Below, piece by piece: positions 50,057-59,441 of a stretch of 64,000 bases of DNA. Made by a program: the position numbers and the translations under genes. Within the stretch, counting starts at the first letter, position 1. Each line of letters begins with the position of its first letter. The notes below the pieces were generated by a model, which ran no database searches, had not been told where the DNA came from, and saw nothing but the letters and a program-made list of their open reading frames with translations. The DNA is taken from the NCBI GenBank assembly GCA_002342065.1, contig DDPF01000011.1, positions 62,001 to 126,000 on the forward strand. The letters run 5' to 3'. This DNA is from Bacteroidetes bacterium UBA2475 (GTDB lineage: Bacteria; Bacteroidota; Bacteroidia; B-17B0; Aurantibacillaceae).

Positions 50057-50668
50057 ATGAAATTACATTATATACTTTTTTTATTTTTTATTTCATTTAA
50101 AGCCTTACCGCAGGAGATAGTTTCTTCTTCTACATCTATCGAATCTTGTCTTGATAAGAACGATTGTTATACTATCAAAGGTCCCTCTTATTTATTTTAT
50201 GATGAAAGCAAAAACAACTTCTACTTAAAAATAGACTTTGCCGATTATCAAATTCCGGGAGATACAAGCGAAACCTGGCTATACAACACAAAAGACAGTT
50301 GCCTGTATTTTAGGGCCGAACTCCAAAAAGAAATGTTCCCTCCATTAAGCAATCAAAACACCAAAAGCTTTAAATTGAATGGACAAATATTTTTTAATAA
50401 TAAATGGCGCGATCAAACCATTGAGTTAAATATTTTTAGTTCAGAGAATAGTATCGTAAACACAAGTAACACAAATAGTAATTTTAAATACGATAATTAC
50501 AAAGTAACTTTTAGCTTACCATTTGTACCAAAAGATTTTAAAACGTACAAAAAGCTCTATTACATTAACCAAACTCTTTCTATAAACGTTACCCTTGGTC
50601 GTATAAACCTTTTACAGCCTGGTATGCAGAATCTTTTAGCAGATATTTATTACCAACCTACGCGATAA
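50057..50668 (+). CDS. Hypothetical secreted protein
   Basis: This 203-residue protein has a signal peptide (about 1-18, ending FKALPQ). One beta-rich domain follows with a Cys pair near residues 30 and 36 and many aromatic residues. It is perhaps a lipid- or ligand-binding beta-sandwich. It is not recognised. The palindromic element at 50673 follows directly. Confidence 0.65.
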   Translation: MKLHYILFLFFISFKALPQEIVSSSTSIESCLDKNDCYTIKGPSYLFYDESKNNFYLKIDFADYQIPGDTSETWLYNTKDSCLYFRAELQKEMFPPLSNQNTKSFKLNGQIFFNNKWRDQTIELNIFSSENSIVNTSNTNSNFKYDNYKVTFSLPFVPKDFKTYKKLYYINQTLSINVTLGRINLLQPGMQNLLADIYYQPTR

Positions 50669-50672
50669 ATTC

Positions 50673-50817
50673 TAACCACATAGGGCGCATAGCTTTTTAT
50701 AAACCAAATTCATAAAAGCACACATAGAGATTGCTTCGCTAAGCGAAGCAATCTCTATGTTTTCTATTTTTAAATTGCTGCACACTCCTTTGATCCTCTA
50801 TGTTTCTATGTGGTTTA
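50673..50817. repeat. Intergenic palindromic element, ACCACATAG family, copy 3
   Basis: TAACCACATAG on the left mirrors CTATGTGGTT on the right. The centre is a perfect 19-bp inverted repeat with one unpaired base (50722-50760, beginning ACATAGAGATTGCTTCGC). It fills the gap between the hypothetical gene and dusB. Confidence 0.8.
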
Positions 50818-50854
50818 ATCTTTAATTATAGTGTTTTTTCACTACCTTTGGGGC

Positions 50855-51847
50855 GTGATAAAGATCGGCCCTAAAATAGAACTTCCTGATTTCCCTTTAT
50901 TACTTGCACCGATGGAGGATGTGAGCGATCCGCCTTTTCGTTTGGTTTGCAAACAATATGGCGCTGATTTGATGTATACTGAATTTATCAGCAGTGAAGG
51001 ACTTATTCGCGATGCTATTAAAAGCCGCAAAAAACTGGATATTTTTGATTACGAGCGTCCCATTGGCATTCAAATATTTGGCGGCGATGAAGAAGCCATG
51101 GCCCTTTCAGGAAAAATTGTAGATGCCGCTAACCCAGATATTGTGGATATTAATTTTGGTTGCCCTGTAAAAAAAGTGGTTTGCAAAGGTGCAGGCGCGG
51201 GGGTTTTAAAAGATATTGATCTAATGGTGCGTTTGACCAAAGCCGTTATAAAAAGTACTTCTTTGCCCGTTACTGTTAAAACCCGTTTGGGTTGGGATGA
51301 TGCTACCATTAATATTATGGAAGTGGCAGAACGTTTACAGGATATAGGCATACAGGCGTTATCGATCCATGGACGTACGCGCCAGCAAATGTATAAAGGT
51401 TCCGCCAACTGGAAATACATTGCAGAAGTAAAAAATAATCCCCGCATCAAAATTCCAATTTTTGGTAATGGCGATGTGGATAGTCCCGAAAAAGCTTTAG
51501 AATATAAAAACAATTACGGCATTGATGGAATTATGATCGGTCGCGCGGCCATTGGTTACCCATGGATCTTTAACGAGATAAAACATTTTTTTAAAACAGG
51601 AGAGCATTTGGCGAAACCAACTATTGTAAACCGTGTGGAAGTTTGTAAACTGCATTTACAAAAATCGGTTGAATGGAAAGGCGAAAAATTAGGCTTGCTT
51701 GAAATGCGTAATCACTACTCTAATTATTTTAGAGGCATTCCTAATTTTAAAGACACTCGCACAAAATTAGTAACACTTAATTCTTCTGCAGAATTATTTG
51801 AGTTACTGGATTCGGTGAGCCAAATGCCCGAATTACAAGCGCTGTAA
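50855..51847 (+). CDS. dusB: tRNA-dihydrouridine synthase B
   Basis: This ~330-residue flavoenzyme reduces uridines in the tRNA D-loop. It shows LLAPMEDVSDPPFRL, DINFGCPVKKV with the catalytic Cys, TVKTRLGWDD, and the GIDGIMIGRAAIGYPWIF flavin-phosphate site. The GTG at 50855 gives the standard DusB start and lies 4 nt after TACCTTTG, so the mRNA is probably leaderless. An alternative start upstream would precede that promoter. Confidence 0.94.
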   Translation: MIKIGPKIELPDFPLLLAPMEDVSDPPFRLVCKQYGADLMYTEFISSEGLIRDAIKSRKKLDIFDYERPIGIQIFGGDEEAMALSGKIVDAANPDIVDINFGCPVKKVVCKGAGAGVLKDIDLMVRLTKAVIKSTSLPVTVKTRLGWDDATINIMEVAERLQDIGIQALSIHGRTRQQMYKGSANWKYIAEVKNNPRIKIPIFGNGDVDSPEKALEYKNNYGIDGIMIGRAAIGYPWIFNEIKHFFKTGEHLAKPTIVNRVEVCKLHLQKSVEWKGEKLGLLEMRNHYSNYFRGIPNFKDTRTKLVTLNSSAELFELLDSVSQMPELQAL

Positions 51848-51939
51848 GGTCTTACAGATCTTTTTAATTTATTTTAATTTATAGTTTATTGCCGCTTGGC
51901 ATGATTTTATATTGTATTTATATAATTAAAAATAAAATT

Positions 51940-52191
51940 ATGGCTATTTTAAAAAAGAAGAATTCCGCAGTCAAAAAAAGTGAGACTCCTGCCAAGAAAA
52001 AAGAAGAGGGCAGCGCTTTGCGAAACACCGGCGAAAAATCCAATAAAGAAAGAAACAAAGATGAGCAACATAATAAAGGCGGGCATCTAAAAAACAATAA
52101 AGGAACAGGAAAAGGCTTTGACGGACCAAATTATTATGAAACCGAACAGCCACCGCAAAAAGATTCAAAAAGCATAAATAAAAAAAAGTAA
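51940..52191 (+). CDS. Lysine-rich low-complexity small protein
   Basis: This 83-residue protein is rich in Lys, Asn, Glu and Gly, with no hydrophobic core, and is likely disordered. The start MAILKKKNSAVKK at 51940 was preferred over an upstream frame start. Such proteins are often annotated as hypothetical or stress-related. No function can be given. Confidence 0.6.
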   Translation: MAILKKKNSAVKKSETPAKKKEEGSALRNTGEKSNKERNKDEQHNKGGHLKNNKGTGKGFDGPNYYETEQPPQKDSKSINKKK

Positions 52192-52354
52192 AAACCCTAC
52201 AATAAAATGCAGGGTTGGTTTTTACTGAATTGGGAAATTTATTTCCCGTTTTAACTTGTTTCTCAAATTTCAAAATCAAAAGTGCCATTATATTCACAAA
52301 ATAAGCTGGCACAATTTTTTAATGTTATTTGTTATAATTTTAAAAAAAGAAAAT

Positions 52355-52927
52355 ATGATCCTATTAAAAAAAATAACAAACTGTCTTACAATTTTAGGTT
52401 TAACAGTTGCCTTAACGACCTCTTGCTCAAATGAAAAAGACCCTAAAGAAGTTGCTGAAGAAACAAATGACCAAAACCTAACTGAAAAAGAAGAAAAAGG
52501 CGCTGACCATTTAGTAGAAGCGTACTCTGCTAATATGTATGAAATACAAGCTTCGGAGAATGCAGCCTTGAACGCTTCAACTGCTGAAGTAAAAAAAATT
52601 GCGACAATGATGATAGAAGCACATGGCAAAATGAATGTGGATATTGAAAAATTAGCCGCAACAAAATCTGTTGCACTTCCAAATGATCTTACAGATGATC
52701 AAAGAAAAGACATTGAAAAACTTACTGAAAAAAATGGTGTTGATTACGATAAGGTTTACATTTCTAAAATGAAAGATAAACACGAAGACGCCCTTGACAT
52801 GCTTAATAAAGTTTCCGAAAAATGTGATGATTCTGAAATTAAAGCCTGGGCTCAAAAAACAGCGCCTGAAGTTAGTGCGCATTTAGAAATGGTGAAAGCA
52901 GCAGAAGATAATTTAAAGAATAGATAA
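52355..52927 (+). CDS. DUF4142 lipoprotein
   Basis: This 190-residue protein has a lipobox (LTTSCS, Cys19 or so). It is followed by a four-helix ferritin-like DUF4142 domain (ASENAALNASTAEVKKIATMMIEAHGKMN, KMKDKHEDALDMLNKVSEKC). The function of the domain is not established. The ATG at 52355 starts the lipoprotein signal. A terminator follows. Confidence 0.87.
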   Translation: MILLKKITNCLTILGLTVALTTSCSNEKDPKEVAEETNDQNLTEKEEKGADHLVEAYSANMYEIQASENAALNASTAEVKKIATMMIEAHGKMNVDIEKLAATKSVALPNDLTDDQRKDIEKLTEKNGVDYDKVYISKMKDKHEDALDMLNKVSEKCDDSEIKAWAQKTAPEVSAHLEMVKAAEDNLKNR

Positions 52928-52946
52928 TACGAAATAAATTAAAAAA

Positions 52947-52977
52947 AGGGCTTCAAAAATTTGAAGCCCTTTTTTTA
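52947..52977. terminator. Bidirectional terminator
   Basis: AGGGCTTCAAA pairs with TTTGAAGCCCT around a 2-nt loop, with A- and T-runs on each side. It lies between the convergent DUF4142 and purL genes. Confidence 0.85.
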
Positions 52978-53008
52978 TTACTAATGTTGCGGTGAGCGTG
53001 TCGAACTG

Positions 53009-55240
53009 TTAATTCATATATCCTTCAATACTTGTATCAAAAGAATGTTTGTAATCACTAACGGTTCCGTAATTGACAGTATCAATAACAACCGATTTGC
53101 CTTTTACTACACCTAATTTAATGAATGGCACATTTTCTTTTTTTAATTCTGTTTCCAGCTTAAGCTTGTTGCTATCTGACGCGCTTACCACTACCCTACT
53201 TTGAGCTTCACCAAACAAGAACGCATCTTTGCGGATAGAAAGTTCAGTATTGATCTCGAAACCCAAATTATTTACCATAGCGCTTTCTAAAAGTGTCATA
53301 AATAAACCGCCATCACTGATATCATGAGCAGAATTAATTAATTTGTATTTAATAACAGACCTAATTGCGTTTTGAACATTATACTCCGTATCTAAATTAA
53401 AATAAGGCGCCGGACTATTTTTTACTTTGCAAAAGCTGTATAAATATTCCGATGAAGAGATATCGTTCTTACTTTCGCCAATTAAATAAATGGTATCGCC
53501 TTCGTTCTTAAAATCTAATGTTGTTTGTAAAGCTTTGTCTTCCAAAATACCTATCATCCCAATTGTAGGTGTTGGAAAAACCGGTCCTTCGTAACTTGAT
53601 TGATTGTAAAAACTAACATTACCTCCTGTAACCGGAGTTTGAAATTTTAAACAAGCGCTACTCATTCCTTTTATAGCGCCAACAAATTGCCAGTACACTT
53701 CAGGATTATATGGATTACCGAAATTTAAACAATTGGTAACTGCACTTGGTATACCACCGCTGCAAACAATATTACGCGCAGCTTCGCTAACAGCAATAGC
53801 ACAGCCAATTTCAGGATCTGCATTTACGTAACGCGCATTGCAATCTACTGTCATTGCTAGGCCTTTTTTGCTTCCTTTAATATTTACAATAGCGGCATCA
53901 CTCGGTTTATTAGTGCTCATATTAATAGTTCCAACCATGCTATCATATTGGTTATACACCCAACGTTTGCTCGCTAAATTTGGATGCTTAGCTAAATGTT
54001 GCATAATAGGTTTAAGATCTGTTGGTTCAAAAACCGAATTAATATCAAACTTTTTAGATTCGGCGTAATAAGCCGGTTCTTTATACTCACGTTTGTAAAC
54101 AGGTGCGCCGCCACCTAAAACTAAAACTCCTGCAGGCACATCGGCCACCAGTTCATCATTCATGTAATATTTTAAACGGTCGCCGGTAGTTACTTCTCCT
54201 ATTTGTTCGCAGTTAAGATCCCATTTATCAAACACAGCTTTTACAAGATCTTCTTTACCCTTTTCAACAACAACCAACATGCGCTCCTGTGATTCTGACA
54301 ATAAGATCTCGAAAGGATGCATGCCCGCCTGACGTGTTGGTACTTTATGTAACCAAATGTTCATGCCATGCTCGCCTTTAGCGCTCATTTCAGAGGTAGA
54401 ACAGGTAATGCCTGCCGCGCCCATATCCTGCATGCCAACAACGGCACCAGTCTTAATAACTTCTAAAGTAGCTTCTAATAATAATTTTTCCTGGAAGGGA
54501 TCGCCTACCTGTACTGATGGAAGGTCTTTAGCCGAGTCTTCGGTAAGATCCTTGCTTGCAAAAGCAGCGCCTGCTATACCGTCCTTACCGGTTGAAGAAC
54601 CCACAATAAATACAGGATTACCTGCACCATATGAAGTTGCACTTACAGTTTCGCCTTGTTTTACAATACCAACGCTCATTGCATTTACCAAGGGATTAAC
54701 GTTATAGCACTCATCAAAAAATACTTCGCCGCCAACAGTTGGTATACCAAAAGCATTGCCGTAATCGCCAATACCTTTAACCACGCCTTTTAGCAGCCAT
54801 TGTGTTTTTTTAGAGTTAAGGTCTCCAAAACGTAAAGAGTTTAATTGGGCAATAGGACGCGCGCCCATAGTGAATATATCGCGGTTTATACCGCCAACCC
54901 CTGTTGCTGCACCTTGATAAGGTTCTATAGCACTTGGATGATTATGAGATTCTATTTTAAAGCAACAAGCCAATCCATCGCCAATATCAACTAAACCAGC
55001 ATTTTCTTCGCCTGCTTTTGCCAACATGTGCGGCCCGTCTTTTGGTAATGTTTTTAACCAGGTAATTGAATTTTTGTAAGAACAATGCTCACTCCACATT
55101 ACAGAAAAGATAGAAACCTCAGTAAAATTAGGTGTTCTGCCAAGTATTTCTTTTATTCTATCAAATTCTTCAGGTAAAAGACCAAGGTTTTTTGCTGCTT
55201 CTACATCAGCTAATTGCTCCGAATATTTTAGTGTTGCCAT
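53009..55240 (-). CDS. purL: Phosphoribosylformylglycinamidine synthase subunit PurL (small type)
   Basis: This 743-residue enzyme converts FGAR to FGAM in purine synthesis, with ammonia from PurQ and help from PurS. The N-terminus (MWSEHCSYKNS, KIESHNHPSAIEPYQGAATGVGG) and the second half (MTVDCNARYVNADPEIG, DISDGGLFMTLLESAM) match the Bacillus-like PurL. The glutaminase domain of the large form is absent. purQ and purS are not adjacent here. Confidence 0.96.
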   Translation of the reverse strand: MATLKYSEQLADVEAAKNLGLLPEEFDRIKEILGRTPNFTEVSIFSVMWSEHCSYKNSITWLKTLPKDGPHMLAKAGEENAGLVDIGDGLACCFKIESHNHPSAIEPYQGAATGVGGINRDIFTMGARPIAQLNSLRFGDLNSKKTQWLLKGVVKGIGDYGNAFGIPTVGGEVFFDECYNVNPLVNAMSVGIVKQGETVSATSYGAGNPVFIVGSSTGKDGIAGAAFASKDLTEDSAKDLPSVQVGDPFQEKLLLEATLEVIKTGAVVGMQDMGAAGITCSTSEMSAKGEHGMNIWLHKVPTRQAGMHPFEILLSESQERMLVVVEKGKEDLVKAVFDKWDLNCEQIGEVTTGDRLKYYMNDELVADVPAGVLVLGGGAPVYKREYKEPAYYAESKKFDINSVFEPTDLKPIMQHLAKHPNLASKRWVYNQYDSMVGTINMSTNKPSDAAIVNIKGSKKGLAMTVDCNARYVNADPEIGCAIAVSEAARNIVCSGGIPSAVTNCLNFGNPYNPEVYWQFVGAIKGMSSACLKFQTPVTGGNVSFYNQSSYEGPVFPTPTIGMIGILEDKALQTTLDFKNEGDTIYLIGESKNDISSSEYLYSFCKVKNSPAPYFNLDTEYNVQNAIRSVIKYKLINSAHDISDGGLFMTLLESAMVNNLGFEINTELSIRKDAFLFGEAQSRVVVSASDSNKLKLETELKKENVPFIKLGVVKGKSVVIDTVNYGTVSDYKHSFDTSIEGYMN

Positions 55241-55398
55241 AATTAAAATTAAGCATTAAAGATATTGATTTTAAAGGCTTCCCAAACGATTTTTTAATGA
55301 ACAAATTGCAAGGAAATGAGGTGATAACTGTTAAAAAATATTTTTGCCTCATGTAAATATATGCTAATTTTAGTTTTCCTTCGCCTCAATTGTAATCA

Positions 55399-57600
55399 GT
55401 GAAACTTATTTTTAAAAATATACTTTGTTTTTTTTGTCTCTTTTTCTTTTTTGAAAAAGAGAATTTAAGCGCGCAAAACCATTCGGTCGATTCATTACAA
55501 GGCGTTATAAAAACATTAAATGCCGAATCTTCCTCGGCCAGTTTGGATGATACAATAAGAATTAGCACGCTAATTAGCTTAAGTAAAGAATATGTTGGTT
55601 TAAGAGATTATAGTAAGGCAATTAAATACGCGAGTATCGCAAAAATAATTTCTGAAAAATTAGTAGCCGCATTGGATATTTCAGTTTCAAAGAAATGGTT
55701 AGCCAACGCTTACCAAAGTATAGCTTACACATTTGAGAACCAGGAAAATTACGCCAACGCTTTATCTCAATACAAAAAAGAATTAAATTTAAGGGAAGAG
55801 GTTGGTGACAATTACAGAACATCATTATGCCTTAATAAAATTGGAGAATTATACAACTACCAGGATAATTTTGCCGCCTCAATGGATTATTATTACCGTG
55901 CTTTAAAATTAATTGATGAAGTTAATTATAAAGATGAGATCCTAACCATTTACAATAACTTAGGTATTACTTACGACAGGCAAAAAAATTATGATAAATC
56001 GCTTGAGTATTATAACAAGGTTTTAAAATTAAGTAGCGAGATAGGCGATAAAGTAACAATGGGCATTTCCTATTCAAATATTGGAACCGTTTATGCAGAG
56101 CAGGGTAAATTTGACGAATCGCTAGTTTATTTTTTTAAGTTTTTAAAGATTGCTGAAGTATCTAAAAACATCAGGAATGTTGCCATCGCCTATTTAAATA
56201 TATCAAACGTTTACGAAATGCAGGGCAATTTTGATAAGTCGTTTGCCACACAATTTAAAGCCTTAAAAATTTTAGAAGAAATTGGCAACAAGGGCGAGTT
56301 AGCTTTAATAAATTCAAATATCGGCGTTTCATTTATGTCGAAAGCAAAAAGAACTCTGGCAGATAGAGTCAGAAATGCCCAGGAGGCAAAAAAATATTTC
56401 AATATAGGTTTACAATTATACCAAAAGATCGGACAGGTAGAGGGCATAAGCCAGTCGTATGATTACTTATCGGAGTTAGAGGAATTGATGGGTAACCACC
56501 AGGCATCCTTACAAAATTATAAAAAGTATATCCAGTACAGGGATAGTTTAACCAAACTCATTGATAATGAAAAAAGTATTCGTGCTGAAATGAATTATGA
56601 GTTTGATCAAAAAGAAAACCTTAACAAATTAGAGCAAGAACGAAAACAAGACGCAGCGAAACAAATAAATGATAAACAAAAAGCGCTACTTAATTTATTT
56701 ATTGTTGCTTTTATTTTTATGGTAATATTTGCCATTTTTATTTTCAGGAGCAACCGTCATAAACAAAGGGCAAATAAAATTATTACCCTGCAAAAAGTAG
56801 AAGTTGAACGGCAAAAAAGTTTGGTAGAAGAAAAACAAAGTCAGATCATTTCAAGTATTAGTTATGCCAAGCGCATACAGGAATCTATTTTAATTTCAGA
56901 AGATGAAATAACCGAACACATTCCAAATTTATTCATCACTTACATTCCAAAAGATATTGTAAGTGGCGATTTTTATTGGTATTCTAAACAAGGCCATGAG
57001 TCATTTATAGTTGTAGCAGATTGTACGGGCCACGGTGTACCCGGTGCTTTTTTAAGCATGGTGGGCAGTACGCTATTGAATGAGATCATCATCCATAAAA
57101 AAATTCACGATCCGGCGCTGATCATTAATTCATTGGCGACGGGCCTATCAGGCACTTTAGTAAATAAAGAAAAAGAAGAGTTAAATACAGACGGCATGGA
57201 TATTTCTATTTGCAAGATAGATCATCTTACTAAAAAACTATTTTTTGCAGGAGCCAACCAATCCATTTTTATTGTAGATAATTATAACACAAAAGAAATC
57301 AAACCGCAGATCAGTTCTATTAATGGCATTTTTGCGATAGATAAAACTGAAAAGATCACTTCGGTTGAACTAGACCTTAGAGATGGGATAATGGTTTACA
57401 TGTCTACAGATGGCTATGTGGATCAGATAGGCGAAGAAACAAAAAAGAAATATTTAACCTCGCGTTACGAAAAATTATTAGGACAAATACATACACTGTC
57501 AGTTGAAAAGCAGAGGTATATGCTGGAAGAGACTTTTGACGAATGGAAAGGTGATTCCAAACAAATTGATGATGTGTTAATAATTGGTTTTAAGATCTAA
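55399..57600 (+). CDS. TPR-repeat SpoIIE-type phosphatase, paralogue 2 (SiaA-like role)
   Basis: This 733-residue protein starts at GTG 55399 with a signal peptide (ending ENLSAQ) and six or more TPR repeats (about 55-400). A coiled coil, one membrane helix (LFIVAFIFMVIFAIFIF) and a C-terminal SpoIIE phosphatase follow (YIPKDIVSGDFYW, VVADCTGHGVPGAFLS, DGMDISICKID, YMSTDGYVDQIGE). It is convergent with siaC and siaB homologues, so it probably plays the SiaA part: dephosphorylating SiaC. It is a clear paralogue of the gene at 42936. Confidence 0.9.
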   Translation: MKLIFKNILCFFCLFFFFEKENLSAQNHSVDSLQGVIKTLNAESSSASLDDTIRISTLISLSKEYVGLRDYSKAIKYASIAKIISEKLVAALDISVSKKWLANAYQSIAYTFENQENYANALSQYKKELNLREEVGDNYRTSLCLNKIGELYNYQDNFAASMDYYYRALKLIDEVNYKDEILTIYNNLGITYDRQKNYDKSLEYYNKVLKLSSEIGDKVTMGISYSNIGTVYAEQGKFDESLVYFFKFLKIAEVSKNIRNVAIAYLNISNVYEMQGNFDKSFATQFKALKILEEIGNKGELALINSNIGVSFMSKAKRTLADRVRNAQEAKKYFNIGLQLYQKIGQVEGISQSYDYLSELEELMGNHQASLQNYKKYIQYRDSLTKLIDNEKSIRAEMNYEFDQKENLNKLEQERKQDAAKQINDKQKALLNLFIVAFIFMVIFAIFIFRSNRHKQRANKIITLQKVEVERQKSLVEEKQSQIISSISYAKRIQESILISEDEITEHIPNLFITYIPKDIVSGDFYWYSKQGHESFIVVADCTGHGVPGAFLSMVGSTLLNEIIIHKKIHDPALIINSLATGLSGTLVNKEKEELNTDGMDISICKIDHLTKKLFFAGANQSIFIVDNYNTKEIKPQISSINGIFAIDKTEKITSVELDLRDGIMVYMSTDGYVDQIGEETKKKYLTSRYEKLLGQIHTLSVEKQRYMLEETFDEWKGDSKQIDDVLIIGFKI

Positions 57601-57761
57601 GAGCTTGTTTAAATTTATATTATAGGTTTGTTTCTAGCTTATTTTTTAGTGAAACGAGGCAAATTTTGCAGACATAATTGAAAATTTCTGTCGAAAAATT
57701 TAACGAAGTTGTATCAAAAAATAAGCAGAAATAAATTATTAGATAAGTTTAAACACGCTCT
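57600..57761. repeat. MITE-like imperfect inverted repeat
   Basis: The whole 162-nt gap between two convergent genes is one inverted repeat. The ends AGAGCTTGTTTAAATTTA and, on the other strand, AGAGCGTGTTTAAACTTA match at 16 of 18. Inner blocks such as GCTTATTTTTT are also repeated in inverted order. There is no coding capacity. The stop codons of both flanking genes touch the element. Confidence 0.7.
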
Positions 57762-58131
57762 AGACCTCTGAGAAGATAAATTTCATGCTGGTTAATTGCT
57801 CCAACCTCTTCCCCGTTTGCAACATATCTACATCTCCTTGGTCGTAGTTCCAGTTTAAATTCACCGTTTTACTTTGTTCAAGTTGATCAAAAAGCATGAT
57901 CATTTTCATTATTTGTTTTGTGGAGGAAGTGCTGATATAATCGAAATGAAAAACAACATTCGTTTCCTCTTTTGGTGCTTTTAGATACTCGTTAACGTAA
58001 TTGATCAAAGGCTCATAAAACAGCATAGCATTTTCAGGCAGAGAACGTTTTGAGATCTCAAAAATACCCTTTTCACTATCAAATAATACACAAGGTAAAT
58101 CGTCAGTTGAATCTAAATCTAATATTGCCAT
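57760..58131 (-). CDS. SiaC-family regulatory phosphoprotein (DUF1987)
   Basis: This 123-residue protein matches the SiaC fold. The segment YISTSSTKQI places a Thr at residue 68. In Pseudomonas SiaC is phosphorylated on Thr68 by SiaB and dephosphorylated by SiaA. The gene lies 5 nt after the siaB homologue. In Pseudomonas dephosphorylated SiaC activates the diguanylate cyclase SiaD; no GGDEF gene is in this window, so the output here is unknown. Confidence 0.92.
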   Translation of the reverse strand: MAILDLDSTDDLPCVLFDSEKGIFEISKRSLPENAMLFYEPLINYVNEYLKAPKEETNVVFHFDYISTSSTKQIMKMIMLFDQLEQSKTVNLNWNYDQGDVDMLQTGKRLEQLTSMKFIFSEV

Positions 58132-58136
58132 ATTAT

Positions 58137-59267
58137 TTAATAACTAATATTTGCTTTTATGATTATAAAGGTCTTATCATCGGTGTAAGGCACCATTTCT
58201 ACTTCTATTTTATTCTTGCTTTTTATGCGTATATCAATAAATCCTAAACCTGCGCCATGTTTTACTTCATTACTATCTAACATAATTGTTTCTAAATACA
58301 ATTTTTCAATAGCGTCATTATCTAACGAATTTACAAAATCGATCTTTTTTATTAAAGCATCAATTTTAACGTTCTCAACGTAATTACCGGTAATAAGTGA
58401 ACATACGTTATTATTGTCTGCCACCATAAACAAACCCGGTCTTTCTTCACTGTTATTAATGCCTGCCGCATGGTAACTTATGTTTTGAAGCAATTCGATC
58501 ATAATGGCAACCGATGTTTTTTTAAACCCGAATTTTTCGGTCAGGTAAATACTTCCTTCGGCCATTGACAATAAGCTGCGTACATTTTCGTGCTTAAACT
58601 GGCCCTGGAAAAAGATCTTTAAATTATTTTCAGTTACAGCCTTATGTACACTCTTAACCACTTCGTGATTATGTTTTTCGATCTCAGAATTTTCGCTTGG
58701 TTGAGAGTCTGTAATTTTGGATTGAAAATAAAAATACGAGTTCTTCTCGTCAAGTTTCTCAAAATCGTATTGCAGTTTATTTCCGCTCTTCCTCACCATT
58801 TCAATAAGGCCAAGGCCTGCGCCACCTTTTTCAGAAAAACCTCCGGCACTTAAAACTTCCTTTTGGTACTCCTTTAATTCATCTGCGCTTAAAGAATTTA
58901 CTTTATCCAGTTTCTCCGAAAGTGGTTTAATATGGTCGTTTTCTATTTCATTTCCAGAACCTACAAGGTAACCACCCAAAAATTTATGGATAGAGAAAAA
59001 CCCATCCATTAAACGCGAATCTTTACTGCTGCCCTGGTGCCTTGTAATATTTTGAAGCGACTCAACAATAATAAAATATACCTTTTTTTTGATCTTTAAG
59101 CTCTCGCTCTCAACATCCATGTTGGTTTCGGCAAGAGATAAAATACGCTCAGTAAGATCGTTGGTAAAGTCGCCATTATATGCATAGTTTAATTGATAAT
59201 GGTTTAATACTCTAAATAATTCGGCTATAGACGAATATTTTCCGCTATTAGTTATCTGCATAATCAA
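58137..59267 (-). CDS. SiaB-family kinase with two tandem kinase-like domains
   Basis: This 376-residue protein is about twice the usual SiaB length (~180 aa). Each half has the GHKL-type landmarks. Half 1 (1-205) has FIIVESLQNITRH and GGAGLGLIEMVRKSG. Half 2 (206-376) has IMIELLQNISYH and HGAGLGFIDIRIKS. Both keep the Asn of the N-box and a GAGLG nucleotide loop, so both could bind ATP. It should phosphorylate the SiaC homologue encoded next to it. The ATG at 59267 is followed two codons later by another. Confidence 0.88.
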   Translation of the reverse strand: MIMQITNSGKYSSIAELFRVLNHYQLNYAYNGDFTNDLTERILSLAETNMDVESESLKIKKKVYFIIVESLQNITRHQGSSKDSRLMDGFFSIHKFLGGYLVGSGNEIENDHIKPLSEKLDKVNSLSADELKEYQKEVLSAGGFSEKGGAGLGLIEMVRKSGNKLQYDFEKLDEKNSYFYFQSKITDSQPSENSEIEKHNHEVVKSVHKAVTENNLKIFFQGQFKHENVRSLLSMAEGSIYLTEKFGFKKTSVAIMIELLQNISYHAAGINNSEERPGLFMVADNNNVCSLITGNYVENVKIDALIKKIDFVNSLDNDAIEKLYLETIMLDSNEVKHGAGLGFIDIRIKSKNKIEVEMVPYTDDKTFIIIKANISY

Positions 59268-59441
59268 TCAAACATACAATAATATTGCAAATTATAAAAA
59301 TTAAGTTGTAAAAAGGGCCATTTTAGAGCCCAAACTGAGTTCTATGCGATGTAAATCCAAATTAGCATAAATCCACTAAAAAAATTAAATTTATTATTAA
59401 TTACCTAATTGATTAATTATATTTGGTTAAATAATTCACTT
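59268..59441. other. Divergent promoter region
   Basis: This AT-rich 174-nt spacer lies between divergent siaB and the 1,511-aa gene. No hairpin or further ORF is visible, and no strong TAnnTTTG match was found. Confidence 0.35.
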
